The notes beneath the pieces were generated by a model that saw only the letters and a program-made list of their open reading frames with translations, was not told the DNA's origin and did not search any database. 64,000 bases of DNA. It comes from Atlantibacter sp032062175 (GTDB lineage Bacteria > Pseudomonadota > Gammaproteobacteria > Enterobacterales > Enterobacteriaceae). A program made the translations under genes and the position numbers. Numbering within the stretch: the first letter of the stretch is position 1; each line of letters opens with the position of its first letter. The stretch covers positions 1 to 64,000 of the forward strand of contig NZ_DAMBQK010000011.1 of the NCBI RefSeq assembly GCF_032062175.1, given 5' to 3'. Below are positions 34,144-42,717 of the stretch, in pieces.

Positions 34144-35430
34144 TCAGGCTTTGGTCATCATCAACTGACGTAACGCCGCGAAATCTGCCGGCAGCGAGTG
34201 CGACAACAGCGGCAGGTCAGCGCGCTCAGCCAGCTCTGTCGGCAGATCCAGCGTCTCACCCAGAATCGATTCTACGCTCTCTTTAAATTTAGCCGGATGC
34301 GCCGTACCGAGGAATAACCCGTATTCCCCCGGACGCAGTTGATCGCGTAACGCGCGATAAGCAATCGCCGCATGCGGTTCAGACACATAGCCGCCCGCTT
34401 TCAGCTCACGCATCGTTTCCTGAGTCACGTTATCGTCCACCGCCGCATGGCCGAGTTCATTCAGACGCCACACTTTACGACGGAACAGCTCTTCCACGCG
34501 CGGCCAGTTGTTCGGCTGGGAAACGTCCATTGCGTTAGACAGCGTCGCCACGGTGGCCTTCGGTTGCCATTCGCCGTTTTGTAAGAAACGCGGCACCGTG
34601 TCGTTGGCGTTAGTGGCAGCGATAAAGCGCTTCACCGGCAGACCGAGGGACTTTGCCAGCAGCCCGGCGGTGAGATCGCCGAAGTTGCCGCTGGGCACGG
34701 AAACCACCAGTTGGTTACGCGCTTCCTGCGGCAGTTGCGCCACGGCTTCGAAGTAATAGCAAATCTGCGCCAGCAGGCGGCTGATGTTGATAGAGTTCGC
34801 CGAATTCAGGCCCAGCGCCACTTTCAGTTCTTCATCGTCGAACGCCTGTTTCACCAGCGCCTGGCAGGCGTCAAAGTCGCCATCGATCGCCACGGTTTCA
34901 ATGTTGCCGCCCAGGGTGCAGAACAGTTTTTCCTGTAGCGGGGAAATCTTGCCCTGCGGATAGAGGATCACCACGCGCACATTTTTGAGGCCGTAAAACG
35001 CGTGGGCTACCGCTGCGCCGGTGTCGCCTGAGGTGGCGGTTAAAATAGTCACCGGCTTGTCACCGCTGATGTGGGTCAGCATCTGGGCCATAAAACGGCC
35101 GCCGAAATCTTTAAATGCCAGCGTCGGGCCGTGGAACAACTCCAGGCAACCGATATCCGGCTCCACGCTTTTCACCGGTGCCGGGAAGGCAAACGCTTCG
35201 CGCACGCGGTTTTCCAGGATCTGTTGCGGGATTTCATCGCCAATAAACGCCGCGAGGATTTTTGCGCTGCGCGAGACGAAATCCAGCTTCAGCATCTCGT
35301 CGATTTCAGTGAGGCTGAATTCCGGTAAATCGTGCGGGAAAAACAGCCCCTGGTTTTTGCCAAGTCCTTGCGTAACGGCCTGCGCAAAACTGACCTGTTC
35401 GTTGTGATCTTTCAGATTATAAAGTTTCAT
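34144..35430 (-). CDS. thrC: Threonine synthase
   Basis: PLP enzyme converting O-phosphohomoserine to threonine. It is 428 residues as in E. coli. The PLP-binding Lys107 lies in TLAFKDFGGRF, and TATSGDTGAAVAHAF binds the phosphate. It is the last gene of thrABC, starting 3 bases after thrB ends. Confidence 0.98.
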   Translation of the reverse strand: MKLYNLKDHNEQVSFAQAVTQGLGKNQGLFFPHDLPEFSLTEIDEMLKLDFVSRSAKILAAFIGDEIPQQILENRVREAFAFPAPVKSVEPDIGCLELFHGPTLAFKDFGGRFMAQMLTHISGDKPVTILTATSGDTGAAVAHAFYGLKNVRVVILYPQGKISPLQEKLFCTLGGNIETVAIDGDFDACQALVKQAFDDEELKVALGLNSANSINISRLLAQICYYFEAVAQLPQEARNQLVVSVPSGNFGDLTAGLLAKSLGLPVKRFIAATNANDTVPRFLQNGEWQPKATVATLSNAMDVSQPNNWPRVEELFRRKVWRLNELGHAAVDDNVTQETMRELKAGGYVSEPHAAIAYRALRDQLRPGEYGLFLGTAHPAKFKESVESILGETLDLPTELAERADLPLLSHSLPADFAALRQLMMTKA

Positions 35431-35433
35431 GCG

Positions 35434-36363
35434 TTATCCCAGTACTCGTGCGCCAGCCGTGTCCAGACGGCAAATATGTACAAAGCCTTCCTGATTTTGC
35501 AGGTAGTGTTGTTGCAGCCAGTCCGCCATGCGCTGCGCCGTTTCCGGGTTATCGCACACCGCAAACAGGGTCGGACCGGAGCCGGAAATCCCGCAGGCCA
35601 GCGCCCCGATATCGGCAGCGGCCTGACGCGCCTGGCTAAAGCCCGGCAGCAGTTTGGTGCGATACGGTTCGGCAATCACATCGCGCATCAGCTTCGCCGC
35701 CAGCAGCGGCTGGCGGGTGTGGCAGGCGTGAATAAAGCCCGCCAGGTAACGCCCGTGAGCGATGCAATCCTGGCGGCGATACTGCGCCGGTAAAATCGCC
35801 CGCGCTTCGGCGGTGGAAACCTTAATACCCGGATAGGCCATGACCCACAGCCACTCATCAAAGCCTGGCACCTGCTGGCTGATAATGCCGTTCTCTTCCA
35901 GCATCAACTGCAACCCGCCTAAAAAGCAGGGCGCGACGTTGTCGTAATGAATGCTGCCGGAGATGCGCCCTTCCAGTTCGCCCATCAGCGCCAGCAAGCG
36001 CGTATCGTTAAGCGGCTTGCCGCAAAATTCATTCATCGCCATCAGGCCCGCCACCACGGAACAGGCGCTGGAGCCCAGACCGGAGCCGATCGGCATATTC
36101 TTTTCCAGGGTCATCGCCACCGGCACGGTTTTGCCGATCTCCTGGCAAAAACGCTCCCAGCACTGATAGACGATGTTTTCACGCGGCTCGCTGGGCAATT
36201 TGCTGACGAATTGCCCGCGATTGGTCAGCGAAAACTGCTCCGCCGCCTCAACCGTGACGCAATCGCCCAACAGCTCGCCGCTGGCGGGCGTCACCGCCGC
36301 GCCTAATACATCAAACCCCACGCTGACATTCCCAATGGAGGCTGGGGCATATACTTTGACCAT
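35434..36363 (-). CDS. thrB: Homoserine kinase
   Basis: GHMP-family kinase phosphorylating homoserine. The ATP-binding GHMP motif PIGSGLGSSACSVVAG is at residues 91-106. It is 309 residues, one shorter than in E. coli. It starts one base after the thrA stop, so translation is coupled. Confidence 0.98.
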   Translation of the reverse strand: MVKVYAPASIGNVSVGFDVLGAAVTPASGELLGDCVTVEAAEQFSLTNRGQFVSKLPSEPRENIVYQCWERFCQEIGKTVPVAMTLEKNMPIGSGLGSSACSVVAGLMAMNEFCGKPLNDTRLLALMGELEGRISGSIHYDNVAPCFLGGLQLMLEENGIISQQVPGFDEWLWVMAYPGIKVSTAEARAILPAQYRRQDCIAHGRYLAGFIHACHTRQPLLAAKLMRDVIAEPYRTKLLPGFSQARQAAADIGALACGISGSGPTLFAVCDNPETAQRMADWLQQHYLQNQEGFVHICRLDTAGARVLG

Positions 36364-36364
36364 T

Positions 36365-38827
36365 TTAAACTCCTAACTTCCATGACAGGGTACGCAGCAA
36401 ATCGGCAAACACGCCTGCGGCAGTCACATCGTTACCCGCGCCGTAACCCCGAAGTACCAGCGGCAGCGGCTGATAATAGTGGCTATAGAACGCCAGGGCG
36501 TTTTCGCCGTTTTTAACTTTATACAGCGGATCGTTGCCATCTACGGCAGCAATTTTCACACGGCAGGTGCCATCTTCTTCGATAAGGCCAACATAGCGCA
36601 GAACTTTGCCTTCATCACGCGCCTGCGCCACCCGGGAAGAAAAGTCATCATCCAGTTGGTTCAGGCGAGCCATAAAGCTGGCGACGTCGCCTTCCGCGTC
36701 AAAACTCGCCGGGAGCACCGGTTCAACGACAATATCTGAAAGTTCCAGGCTGCGCCCGGTCTCACGTGCCAGAATCAACAATTTACGCGCCACGTCCATG
36801 CCGCTGAGATCGTCGCGCGGATCCGGCTCGGTATAGCCCATTTCACGCGCTGTGGCGGTGGCTTCGGAGAGTTTCATCCCCTCGTCCAGCTTGCCGAAAA
36901 TAAACGACAGCGAGCCGGATAAAATGCCGGAGAAGCGTTGCAGCTCGTCACCGGCGTTCAGCAGGTTCTGGAGGTTTTCGATAACCGGTAGGCCCGCGCC
37001 GACGTTGGTGTCGTAGAGGAATTTACGGCGTGATTTCGCCGCCGCCTGACGCAACTGATGGTAGTAATCCATCGAGGAGGTATTGGCTTTCTTATTCGGG
37101 GTGACCACGTGGAAACCTTCGCTCAGGAAATCCGCGTACTGATCGGCCACCGCCTGGTTAGAGGTACAGTCAACGATCACCGGGTTGAGCAGGTGATACT
37201 CTTTCACCAGGCGGATCAGGCGGCCAAGATTGAACGGCTCCGATGCCTGGCCCAGCGCATCGCGCCAGTTTTCCAGATCCAGACCATGAACGTTAGTCAA
37301 CAGCGCTTTTGAGTTGGCAACGCCGCACACCCGTAAATCGATATGCTTCTGCTTCAGCCACGCCTGCTGGCGCTTAAGCTGCTCCAGCAGCGCCCCGCCG
37401 ACCCCGCCGACGCCAATCACAAACACTTCAATCACCTGATCGGTGTTGAACAGCATCTGATGAGTGACGCGCACGCCGGTGGTGACATCATCATTGCTGA
37501 CTACCACCGAAATGGAGCGTTCAGACGAGCCCTGGGCAATCGCCACGATGTTGATATTGGCGCGTGCCAGCGCCGCGAAGAACTTGGCGGAGATGCCGCG
37601 CAGGGTGCGCATACCGTCGCCGACGACGGAGATAATCGCCAGACGCTCCATTACCGCCAGCGGCTCCAGCAATCCTTCTTTCAGCTCCAGATAAAACTCA
37701 TCCTGCATCGCCCGCTGCGCCCGCACGCTGTCGGCCTGCGGCACGCAGAAGCTGATGCTGTATTCAGACGAAGACTGGGTGATCAGCACCACTGAAATAC
37801 CTGCGCGGGACATCGCCGCAAACACACGCGCCGCCATGCCGATCATGCCTTTCATCCCCGGACCGGAGACGCTGAACATCGCCATATTATTCAGGTTACT
37901 GATGCCCTTCACCGGCAGGCCGTCTTCATCGCTGCTGGCGCCAATCAGAGTGCCTGGCGCTTGCGGGTTGCCGGTATTTTTAATCAGACAGGGGATTTGG
38001 AACTGGGCGATAGGGGCGATAGTGCGGGGGTGGAGAACTTTTGCGCCGAAATAGGAAAGCTCCATGGCTTCCTGATACGACATCGATTTCAGTAGCCTGG
38101 CGTCCGGCACCTGGCGCGGGTCGCAGGTATATACGCCGTCGACGTCAGTCCAGATCTCACAACAGTCGGCGCGCAAACAGGCGGCCAGCACGGCGGCGGA
38201 ATAGTCAGAACCGTTACGGCCCAGCACCACCAGCTCGCCCTTCTCATTCCCGGCAGTAAAACCGGCCATCAGGATCATATGATCGGCGGGAATACGGCTG
38301 GCGGCGATACGACGGGTGGATTCAGCGATATCCACTGTCGATTCGAGGTAATGGCCCACCGCCAGCAGTTTTTCAACCGGGTCGATAACGCTGACCTTAT
38401 GGCCGCGCGCCTCAAGCAGGCCCGCCATAATGGCAATCGACAATTTTTCACCACGGCAAATCAGCGCCGCATTGATGCTGTTCGGGCACTGCCCAAGAAG
38501 GCTGATGCCGTGCAGGATATGGTTAATCTGGGCAAATTCGTGGTCGACCAGAGCCTTGAGTTGCGCCAGAGGGAAACCGGGTTGCTCAGCGGCCAGGCCG
38601 TTAAGCAGATCGGCAAAGATTTTTTCGGCATCGCTGATATTCGGCAGCGCATCCTGACCCCCAATGGTTTTTTCAATCATTGCCACCAGATGGTTAGTAA
38701 TTTTCGCCGGGGCAGAGAGAACCGTCGCCACCTGCCCCTGTCTGGCATTACTTTCCAGAATGTCGGCTACGCGCAGAAAACGTTGCGCATTCGCCACTGA
38801 TGTACCGCCAAATTTCAACACTCGCAT
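36365..38827 (-). CDS. thrA: Bifunctional aspartokinase I/homoserine dehydrogenase I
   Basis: The 820-residue bifunctional enzyme catalyses the first and third steps from aspartate to threonine. The kinase domain begins MRVLKFGGTSVANAQRF; two ACT-type regulatory segments (for example FSVSGPGMKGMIGMAARVF and ISVVGDGMRTLRG) mediate threonine inhibition; the dehydrogenase domain starts near VFVIGVGGVGGALLEQL. It is the first structural gene after the leader peptide and attenuator. Confidence 0.99.
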   Translation of the reverse strand: MRVLKFGGTSVANAQRFLRVADILESNARQGQVATVLSAPAKITNHLVAMIEKTIGGQDALPNISDAEKIFADLLNGLAAEQPGFPLAQLKALVDHEFAQINHILHGISLLGQCPNSINAALICRGEKLSIAIMAGLLEARGHKVSVIDPVEKLLAVGHYLESTVDIAESTRRIAASRIPADHMILMAGFTAGNEKGELVVLGRNGSDYSAAVLAACLRADCCEIWTDVDGVYTCDPRQVPDARLLKSMSYQEAMELSYFGAKVLHPRTIAPIAQFQIPCLIKNTGNPQAPGTLIGASSDEDGLPVKGISNLNNMAMFSVSGPGMKGMIGMAARVFAAMSRAGISVVLITQSSSEYSISFCVPQADSVRAQRAMQDEFYLELKEGLLEPLAVMERLAIISVVGDGMRTLRGISAKFFAALARANINIVAIAQGSSERSISVVVSNDDVTTGVRVTHQMLFNTDQVIEVFVIGVGGVGGALLEQLKRQQAWLKQKHIDLRVCGVANSKALLTNVHGLDLENWRDALGQASEPFNLGRLIRLVKEYHLLNPVIVDCTSNQAVADQYADFLSEGFHVVTPNKKANTSSMDYYHQLRQAAAKSRRKFLYDTNVGAGLPVIENLQNLLNAGDELQRFSGILSGSLSFIFGKLDEGMKLSEATATAREMGYTEPDPRDDLSGMDVARKLLILARETGRSLELSDIVVEPVLPASFDAEGDVASFMARLNQLDDDFSSRVAQARDEGKVLRYVGLIEEDGTCRVKIAAVDGNDPLYKVKNGENALAFYSHYYQPLPLVLRGYGAGNDVTAAGVFADLLRTLSWKLGV

Positions 38828-38852
38828 GGTATTACCCCTTGATTTCTAGTCG

Positions 38853-38890
38853 AAAAAAAAGCCCGCACTGTTCAGGTGCGGGCTTTTTTC
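38853..38890 (-). terminator. thr operon attenuator
   Basis: GCCCGCAC/GTGCGGGC stem followed by eight T on the minus strand, between thrL and thrA. When Thr-tRNA or Ile-tRNA is scarce, ribosome stalling in thrL prevents this terminator from forming. Confidence 0.95.
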
Positions 38891-38907
38891 AGTTTTTCCT
38901 GTACGCG

Positions 38908-38976
38908 TCAGCCCGCCCCGTTACCTGTGGTAATGGTGGTGGTTGTAATAATGGTGTTCAGGCTGATGCGAGTCAT
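38908..38976 (-). CDS. thrL: thr operon leader peptide (22 residues)
   Basis: A reading frame of 22 codons plus stop, too short for usual gene finding. It begins MTRISLN, contains eight Thr and four Ile codons, including a run of four Thr, and ends TTGNGAG, the same tail as E. coli thrL. The clustered Thr and Ile codons sense the two charged tRNAs and set attenuation of thrABC. The N-terminal half differs from the 21-residue E. coli peptide. A TTGACT -35-like hexamer lies upstream on the minus strand at 39044-39049. Confidence 0.95.
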   Translation of the reverse strand: MTRISLNTIITTTTITTGNGAG

Positions 38977-39043
38977 GGATGTTGTGTGCTCTGTATCTAA
39001 TTTCTGTTGCTGTACCCTATTGGTTAAAGTATCTGTTGCGCCA

Positions 39044-39049
39044 AGTCAA
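39044..39049 (-). promoter_or_regulatory. Candidate -35 of the thr promoter
   Basis: TTGACT on the minus strand, followed by GATACTTTAACCAATAGGGTAC, which resembles the E. coli thr promoter core. The -10 cannot be fixed with certainty. Confidence 0.5.
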
Positions 39050-39170
39050 TGAATTTCTCATTTAGTCACTTTTCGCAACCATCACTCACCATTCTGCCGC
39101 CGGGTCATAAAATATCGGATACGACGAGTGAACGGCGAATAACCCCAACCTTATCACCATGGATTGCTTA

Positions 39171-39190
39171 AAAGGCAGAGTTTTACTCTG
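39171..39190 (-). terminator. Weak hairpin at the end of yjtD
   Basis: CAGAG/CTCTG around the yjtD stop codon, followed by CCTTTT on the minus strand. It is short, so only partial termination is likely before the thr promoter. Confidence 0.35.
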
Positions 39191-39869
39191 TGAGTTTTTT
39201 TTCGATATCGTGCAGTAAACGGTGCAACATGGCGGTATCGCGCTGTTCAAGAAGCCCTAAACGCTGAGTCAGCCAGTCAGACATTTTGTTGTCATCCTGA
39301 ACGTCGAGTTTTTCAAGCAATACGCTAACGCGACGGCGCAACGCGTCAAGTTGCTGTCCCGGCACCGGTTCGCTCTCTTCCCGCGTCGTTTGCATTAATG
39401 ATGCTAATTGATAGCAATACACCATGACTGCCTGCCCCAGGTTTAGTGAAGGGTAATCCGCAACCATAGGCACGCCCGTTAAAATATCTGCCAGTGATAA
39501 TTCATCATTCGTCAGACCGGAATCTTCCCGGCCAAATACCAGCGCAATTCGGCTCATCCATTGTTGCTTTTCTTGCAATAACGGCACCAGTTGCTCCGGC
39601 GTGGCGTAATAATGAAACTTCGCCCGGCTTCGTGCGGTGGTCGCAACGACAAAGTCAACGTCGGCAACCGCATCGGCAAGTGTCGGGTAAATTTTAACAT
39701 TATCAATAATATCGCCCGCACCATGGGCGACCCACCGTGCAGCAGGTTGTAAGTGGGCGTCGCTGGCAACAATGCGCAACTCACTAAAACCCATCGTTTT
39801 CATTGCCCGCGCAGCGGCACCGACATTTTCTGGTCTGGCGGGTGATACCAGAATTATTGGAAATAGCAT
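39183..39869 (-). CDS. yjtD: TrmJ/LasT-family RNA methyltransferase
   Basis: The 228-residue SPOUT-class (TrmH family) methyltransferase with SAM-knot motifs LVSPARPENVGAAARAM at the N-terminus, ALVFGREDSGLTNDEL and PSLNLGQAVMVYCYQL. It corresponds to E. coli YjtD (LasT), same length and position next to thrL. The RNA target is not established. Confidence 0.92.
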   Translation of the reverse strand: MLFPIILVSPARPENVGAAARAMKTMGFSELRIVASDAHLQPAARWVAHGAGDIIDNVKIYPTLADAVADVDFVVATTARSRAKFHYYATPEQLVPLLQEKQQWMSRIALVFGREDSGLTNDELSLADILTGVPMVADYPSLNLGQAVMVYCYQLASLMQTTREESEPVPGQQLDALRRRVSVLLEKLDVQDDNKMSDWLTQRLGLLEQRDTAMLHRLLHDIEKKLTE

Positions 39870-40266
39870 TCAGTTCTCTCATGCCAATAAATGACAAAAA
39901 AACGTGATAGAGCTCAACATATTACGCGGCGAGAATTTACATTGCGATAACAAAAAGCGCAGTATTTGAACAAGGTGTTTTATCAGGATTATTTAAGTTT
40001 TCTTCTATAAAAGCTTCAAGCAATATGTTAATAAAAGTATGATATCATTCTGTTTAGCATGAATAAATTTTATTAAGATATTGCCTTAAAATTGGATTCA
40101 GTCTATTAATTAGTTAACGCATGAAACTATCGGATAGTTTGCAAAATTGTGATTATCCCGAGTATTCAGCGACGATGATTTCAAGAAATTGTTATCGTGC
40201 TACAATTGAATTTGATATATGTCAACGAAGCGTAGTTTTATTAGGTGTCGCCGTTCTCTTAGCCTG
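39870..40266. other. AT-rich intergenic region upstream of yjtD and arcA
   Basis: About 400 bases without a supported gene. It holds the yjtD promoter region (minus) and the distal arcA leader/promoter region (plus), including the FNR box at 40212-40225. An open frame of about 100 codons starting at 40121 on the plus strand is antisense to yjjY and not supported. Confidence 0.6.
40212..40225 (+). promoter_or_regulatory. FNR box upstream of arcA
   Basis: TTGATATATGTCAA matches the TTGAT-N4-ATCAA consensus at nine of ten defined positions. E. coli arcA is known to be activated anaerobically through FNR, so this is probably the same control, about 280 bases upstream of the arcA start. Confidence 0.7.
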
Positions 40267-40407
40267 TTATGTTGCTGTTAAAATGGTTAGGATGGCAGCC
40301 GTTTTTGACACCGTCGGGTCCAGAGGGAAAGTACCCACGACCAAGCTAATGATGTTGTTGACGTTGATGGAAAGTGCATCAAGAACGCAATTACGTACTT
40401 TAGTCAT
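40267..40407 (-). CDS. yjjY: Small conserved protein YjjY
   Basis: A 46-codon frame reading MTKVRNCVLDALSINVNN and ending ILTILTAT. It is almost identical to E. coli yjjY (I note a Leu for Gln and an Ala for Val change from memory of the E. coli sequence). It lies antisense to the arcA leader, in the same relative place and orientation as in E. coli. The function is unknown. Conservation at the peptide level is striking, but the DNA may also be conserved because it is arcA leader sequence. Confidence 0.7.
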   Translation of the reverse strand: MTKVRNCVLDALSINVNNIISLVVGTFPLDPTVSKTAAILTILTAT

Positions 40408-40503
40408 GTTACGCCGGGCATGTTAATTTTCAGTATGTACCAGGCAGGTCAGGGACTTTTGTACTTCCTGTTTCGATTTAGTTGGCAATTTTAGGTAGCA
40501 AAC

Positions 40504-41220
40504 ATGCAGACCCCGCACATTCTTATTGTTGAAGACGAGTTGGTAACACGCAACACGTTAAAAAGCATTTTCGAAGCAGAAGGCTACGATGTGTCTGAAG
40601 CCACCGATGGCGCTGAGATGCATCAGATCCTCTCTGACAATGACATCAACCTGGTGATCATGGACATCAACCTGCCGGGCAAAAACGGCCTGTTGCTGGC
40701 GCGCGAACTGCGTGAGCAAGCCAACGTGGCGCTGATGTTCCTGACCGGCCGCGATAATGAAGTCGATAAAATTCTCGGCCTCGAAATCGGCGCGGACGAC
40801 TATATCACTAAGCCATTCAACCCGCGTGAACTCACCATTCGCGCACGTAATCTGCTGTCGCGTACCATGAATCTTGGCACCATCAGCGAAGAGCGTCGCA
40901 ATGTTGAAAGCTATAAGTTCAACGGTTGGGAGCTGGACATCAACAGCCGTTCGCTGGTGAGCCCTAACGGTGAACAGTATAAGCTGCCGCGTAGCGAATT
41001 CCGCGCCATGCTGCACTTCTGTGAAAATCCGGGCAAGATTCAGTCCCGCGCAGAACTGCTGAAGAAAATGACGGGTCGTGAGCTTAAACCGCACGATCGT
41101 ACTGTCGACGTCACTATCCGCCGCATTCGTAAGCATTTCGAATCAACCCCGGATACCCCGGAAATCATCGCCACCATCCACGGCGAAGGTTACCGTTTCT
41201 GCGGCGATCTGCAGGAATAA
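40504..41220 (+). CDS. arcA: Two-component response regulator ArcA
   Basis: ArcA is the OmpR-family regulator that, phosphorylated by ArcB, represses aerobic respiration genes under low oxygen. The 238-residue protein has the receiver Asp54 (VIMDINLPGK), Lys in YITKPFNP, and a C-terminal winged helix DNA-binding domain. It is preceded by a long leader with an FNR box and ends in a shared terminator with creD. Confidence 0.99.
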   Translation: MQTPHILIVEDELVTRNTLKSIFEAEGYDVSEATDGAEMHQILSDNDINLVIMDINLPGKNGLLLARELREQANVALMFLTGRDNEVDKILGLEIGADDYITKPFNPRELTIRARNLLSRTMNLGTISEERRNVESYKFNGWELDINSRSLVSPNGEQYKLPRSEFRAMLHFCENPGKIQSRAELLKKMTGRELKPHDRTVDVTIRRIRKHFESTPDTPEIIATIHGEGYRFCGDLQE

Positions 41221-41240
41221 CCCGGCCAGCAGCGACAGAT

Positions 41241-41267
41241 AAAAAGGGCGGAAATTCCGCCCTTTTT
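41241..41267. terminator. Bidirectional terminator between arcA and creD
   Basis: AAAAAGGGCGGAA with its complement, tight loop and A/T runs at both sides, between the convergent stops. Confidence 0.92.
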
Positions 41268-41275
41268 GCTTTACT

Positions 41276-42640
41276 TTACTTCCACAATCTTTCCCGCTCG
41301 TCCCCTTCTGCTACCTGCGGTTTTAATCGCGGCGTGCGCTTTGATAACGCGTACCAGTCGATATGACGCGTCAGGAACATCACTGTTGTCAGGACTACCA
41401 GCAATACCGCCGCCCCCAACAGCAGGGCGCTTTCCTGCGAACGTAGCAATTGCCACAACACCGCATCCAGTGTTAACAGCCCTGCGCTGAAGGCCAGGCT
41501 TCGCTTCCACCCTTTCATGACGGCCTGTAGATAAAAACCGTTTATCAGAGCACAAACGAGACTGGCGCTTAGCCACGCCAGATTAAATCCAATGTGTTCA
41601 GACAGCGCCAGCAACACCAGATAGAACATCACCAGTGACATCCCAACCAACAGATACTGCATCGGGTGCATCATGGTTGCCGTTAAGGTTTCAAAGATAA
41701 AGAACGCCATAAATGTCATGGCAATCAGCAGCACCGCATATTTTACCGCCCGGTCGATAAGCTGATACTGATCGGCTGGGGTTTCCAGCGTCACGCTAAA
41801 GGCGGGCAATCCATTAATTTCACGGTATAAATCCCCACCCTCTTCAAACGTGGTGTTGATGTTGTTAGCAAACCAGGTGCTCCTCCATAACGCTTTAAAA
41901 CCACTGGCGCTGACTTCACGTTCCCGCGGCAGGAAGTCGCCAAGGAATCCTGGGTGCGGCCAGTCACTGGTGAGCGATAACTGGCTCATTCGGCCCAGCG
42001 GCACGACGGAAAAAGAACCTGTCCCGGTTAATTCCATGGAAAATGCCAGATTGAGTTGGTCATCCTGATAAAGGCTATCGGGAATATTTACGTGTACCCC
42101 CTGCTTCAGGGAAGCCAGCCCTGTACCCGGTTCAATCTCGGGGAGCGCGTTATCGTTAATGGTCACCTTTCCGACTTTCCCGATACCGCGTGAATCACCA
42201 ACGGCAAGCACAATAAATGGCTTACCGATTTCAAAACCGGGCTTGCGCCATTCATTAAATTTTCCGGTATTAAAAACGGCACGGACTTTCATGGCCGTAG
42301 ACCAAACTTGTCCATCATAAATGCCGATATGGCGCGTCTCGATTTGCTGATTTCCATCAATCACCAGATCATCGGGCAAATAATAATGAATAAAACTCGA
42401 CGGCTTCGTGACCTCTTTGCCTCCTTCCTGCACCGAGATCATTTCCGTAATGGGTAGCGCAATGAGCGGACCCAGCAGTTTTTGCGGGCCACTGGTGCTT
42501 TGCTCGAGAGAATTTTTGACATCGTCGCGATATTGCGAACGTTCGTTAATTAAGCCTTTCAGCATCGATAGCGGCAGCAGCAATAAAATAACGCTGCCGA
42601 TCAGAACCCCAATTTTGATTAATAACGGTGATTTCAGCAT
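41276..42640 (-). CDS. creD: Inner-membrane protein CreD
   Basis: The 454-residue CreD/CET family membrane protein has an N-terminal helix, a large periplasmic domain and five or so C-terminal helices. In E. coli it is the strongest CreBC target and affects envelope integrity and colicin E2 tolerance. A cre-tag sits upstream of the start, directly behind the creC stop, so it can be transcribed both from the operon and from its own promoter. Confidence 0.95.
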   Translation of the reverse strand: MLKSPLLIKIGVLIGSVILLLLPLSMLKGLINERSQYRDDVKNSLEQSTSGPQKLLGPLIALPITEMISVQEGGKEVTKPSSFIHYYLPDDLVIDGNQQIETRHIGIYDGQVWSTAMKVRAVFNTGKFNEWRKPGFEIGKPFIVLAVGDSRGIGKVGKVTINDNALPEIEPGTGLASLKQGVHVNIPDSLYQDDQLNLAFSMELTGTGSFSVVPLGRMSQLSLTSDWPHPGFLGDFLPREREVSASGFKALWRSTWFANNINTTFEEGGDLYREINGLPAFSVTLETPADQYQLIDRAVKYAVLLIAMTFMAFFIFETLTATMMHPMQYLLVGMSLVMFYLVLLALSEHIGFNLAWLSASLVCALINGFYLQAVMKGWKRSLAFSAGLLTLDAVLWQLLRSQESALLLGAAVLLVVLTTVMFLTRHIDWYALSKRTPRLKPQVAEGDERERLWK

Positions 42641-42700
42641 AAGCCCTCCTGTGAATTGAGGGCACTGTACGCAGTGAAAATGGGGGCTAAATGAAGTTAT

Positions 42701-42716
42701 GTGAAGTTCAGGTGAA
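42701..42716 (-). promoter_or_regulatory. cre-tag upstream of creD
   Basis: On the minus strand TTCAC-N6-TTCAC, the direct repeat bound by phosphorylated CreB, followed 5 bases later by a third imperfect copy TTCAT. A -10-like TACAGT lies on the minus strand at 42663-42668. Confidence 0.85.
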
Positions 42717-42717
42717 G

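Noticed and set aside
40121..40426. 101-codon frame on the plus strand upstream of arcA
   Set aside because: It lies in the arcA leader, is antisense to the conserved yjjY, has no good ribosome site and no recognisable domain.
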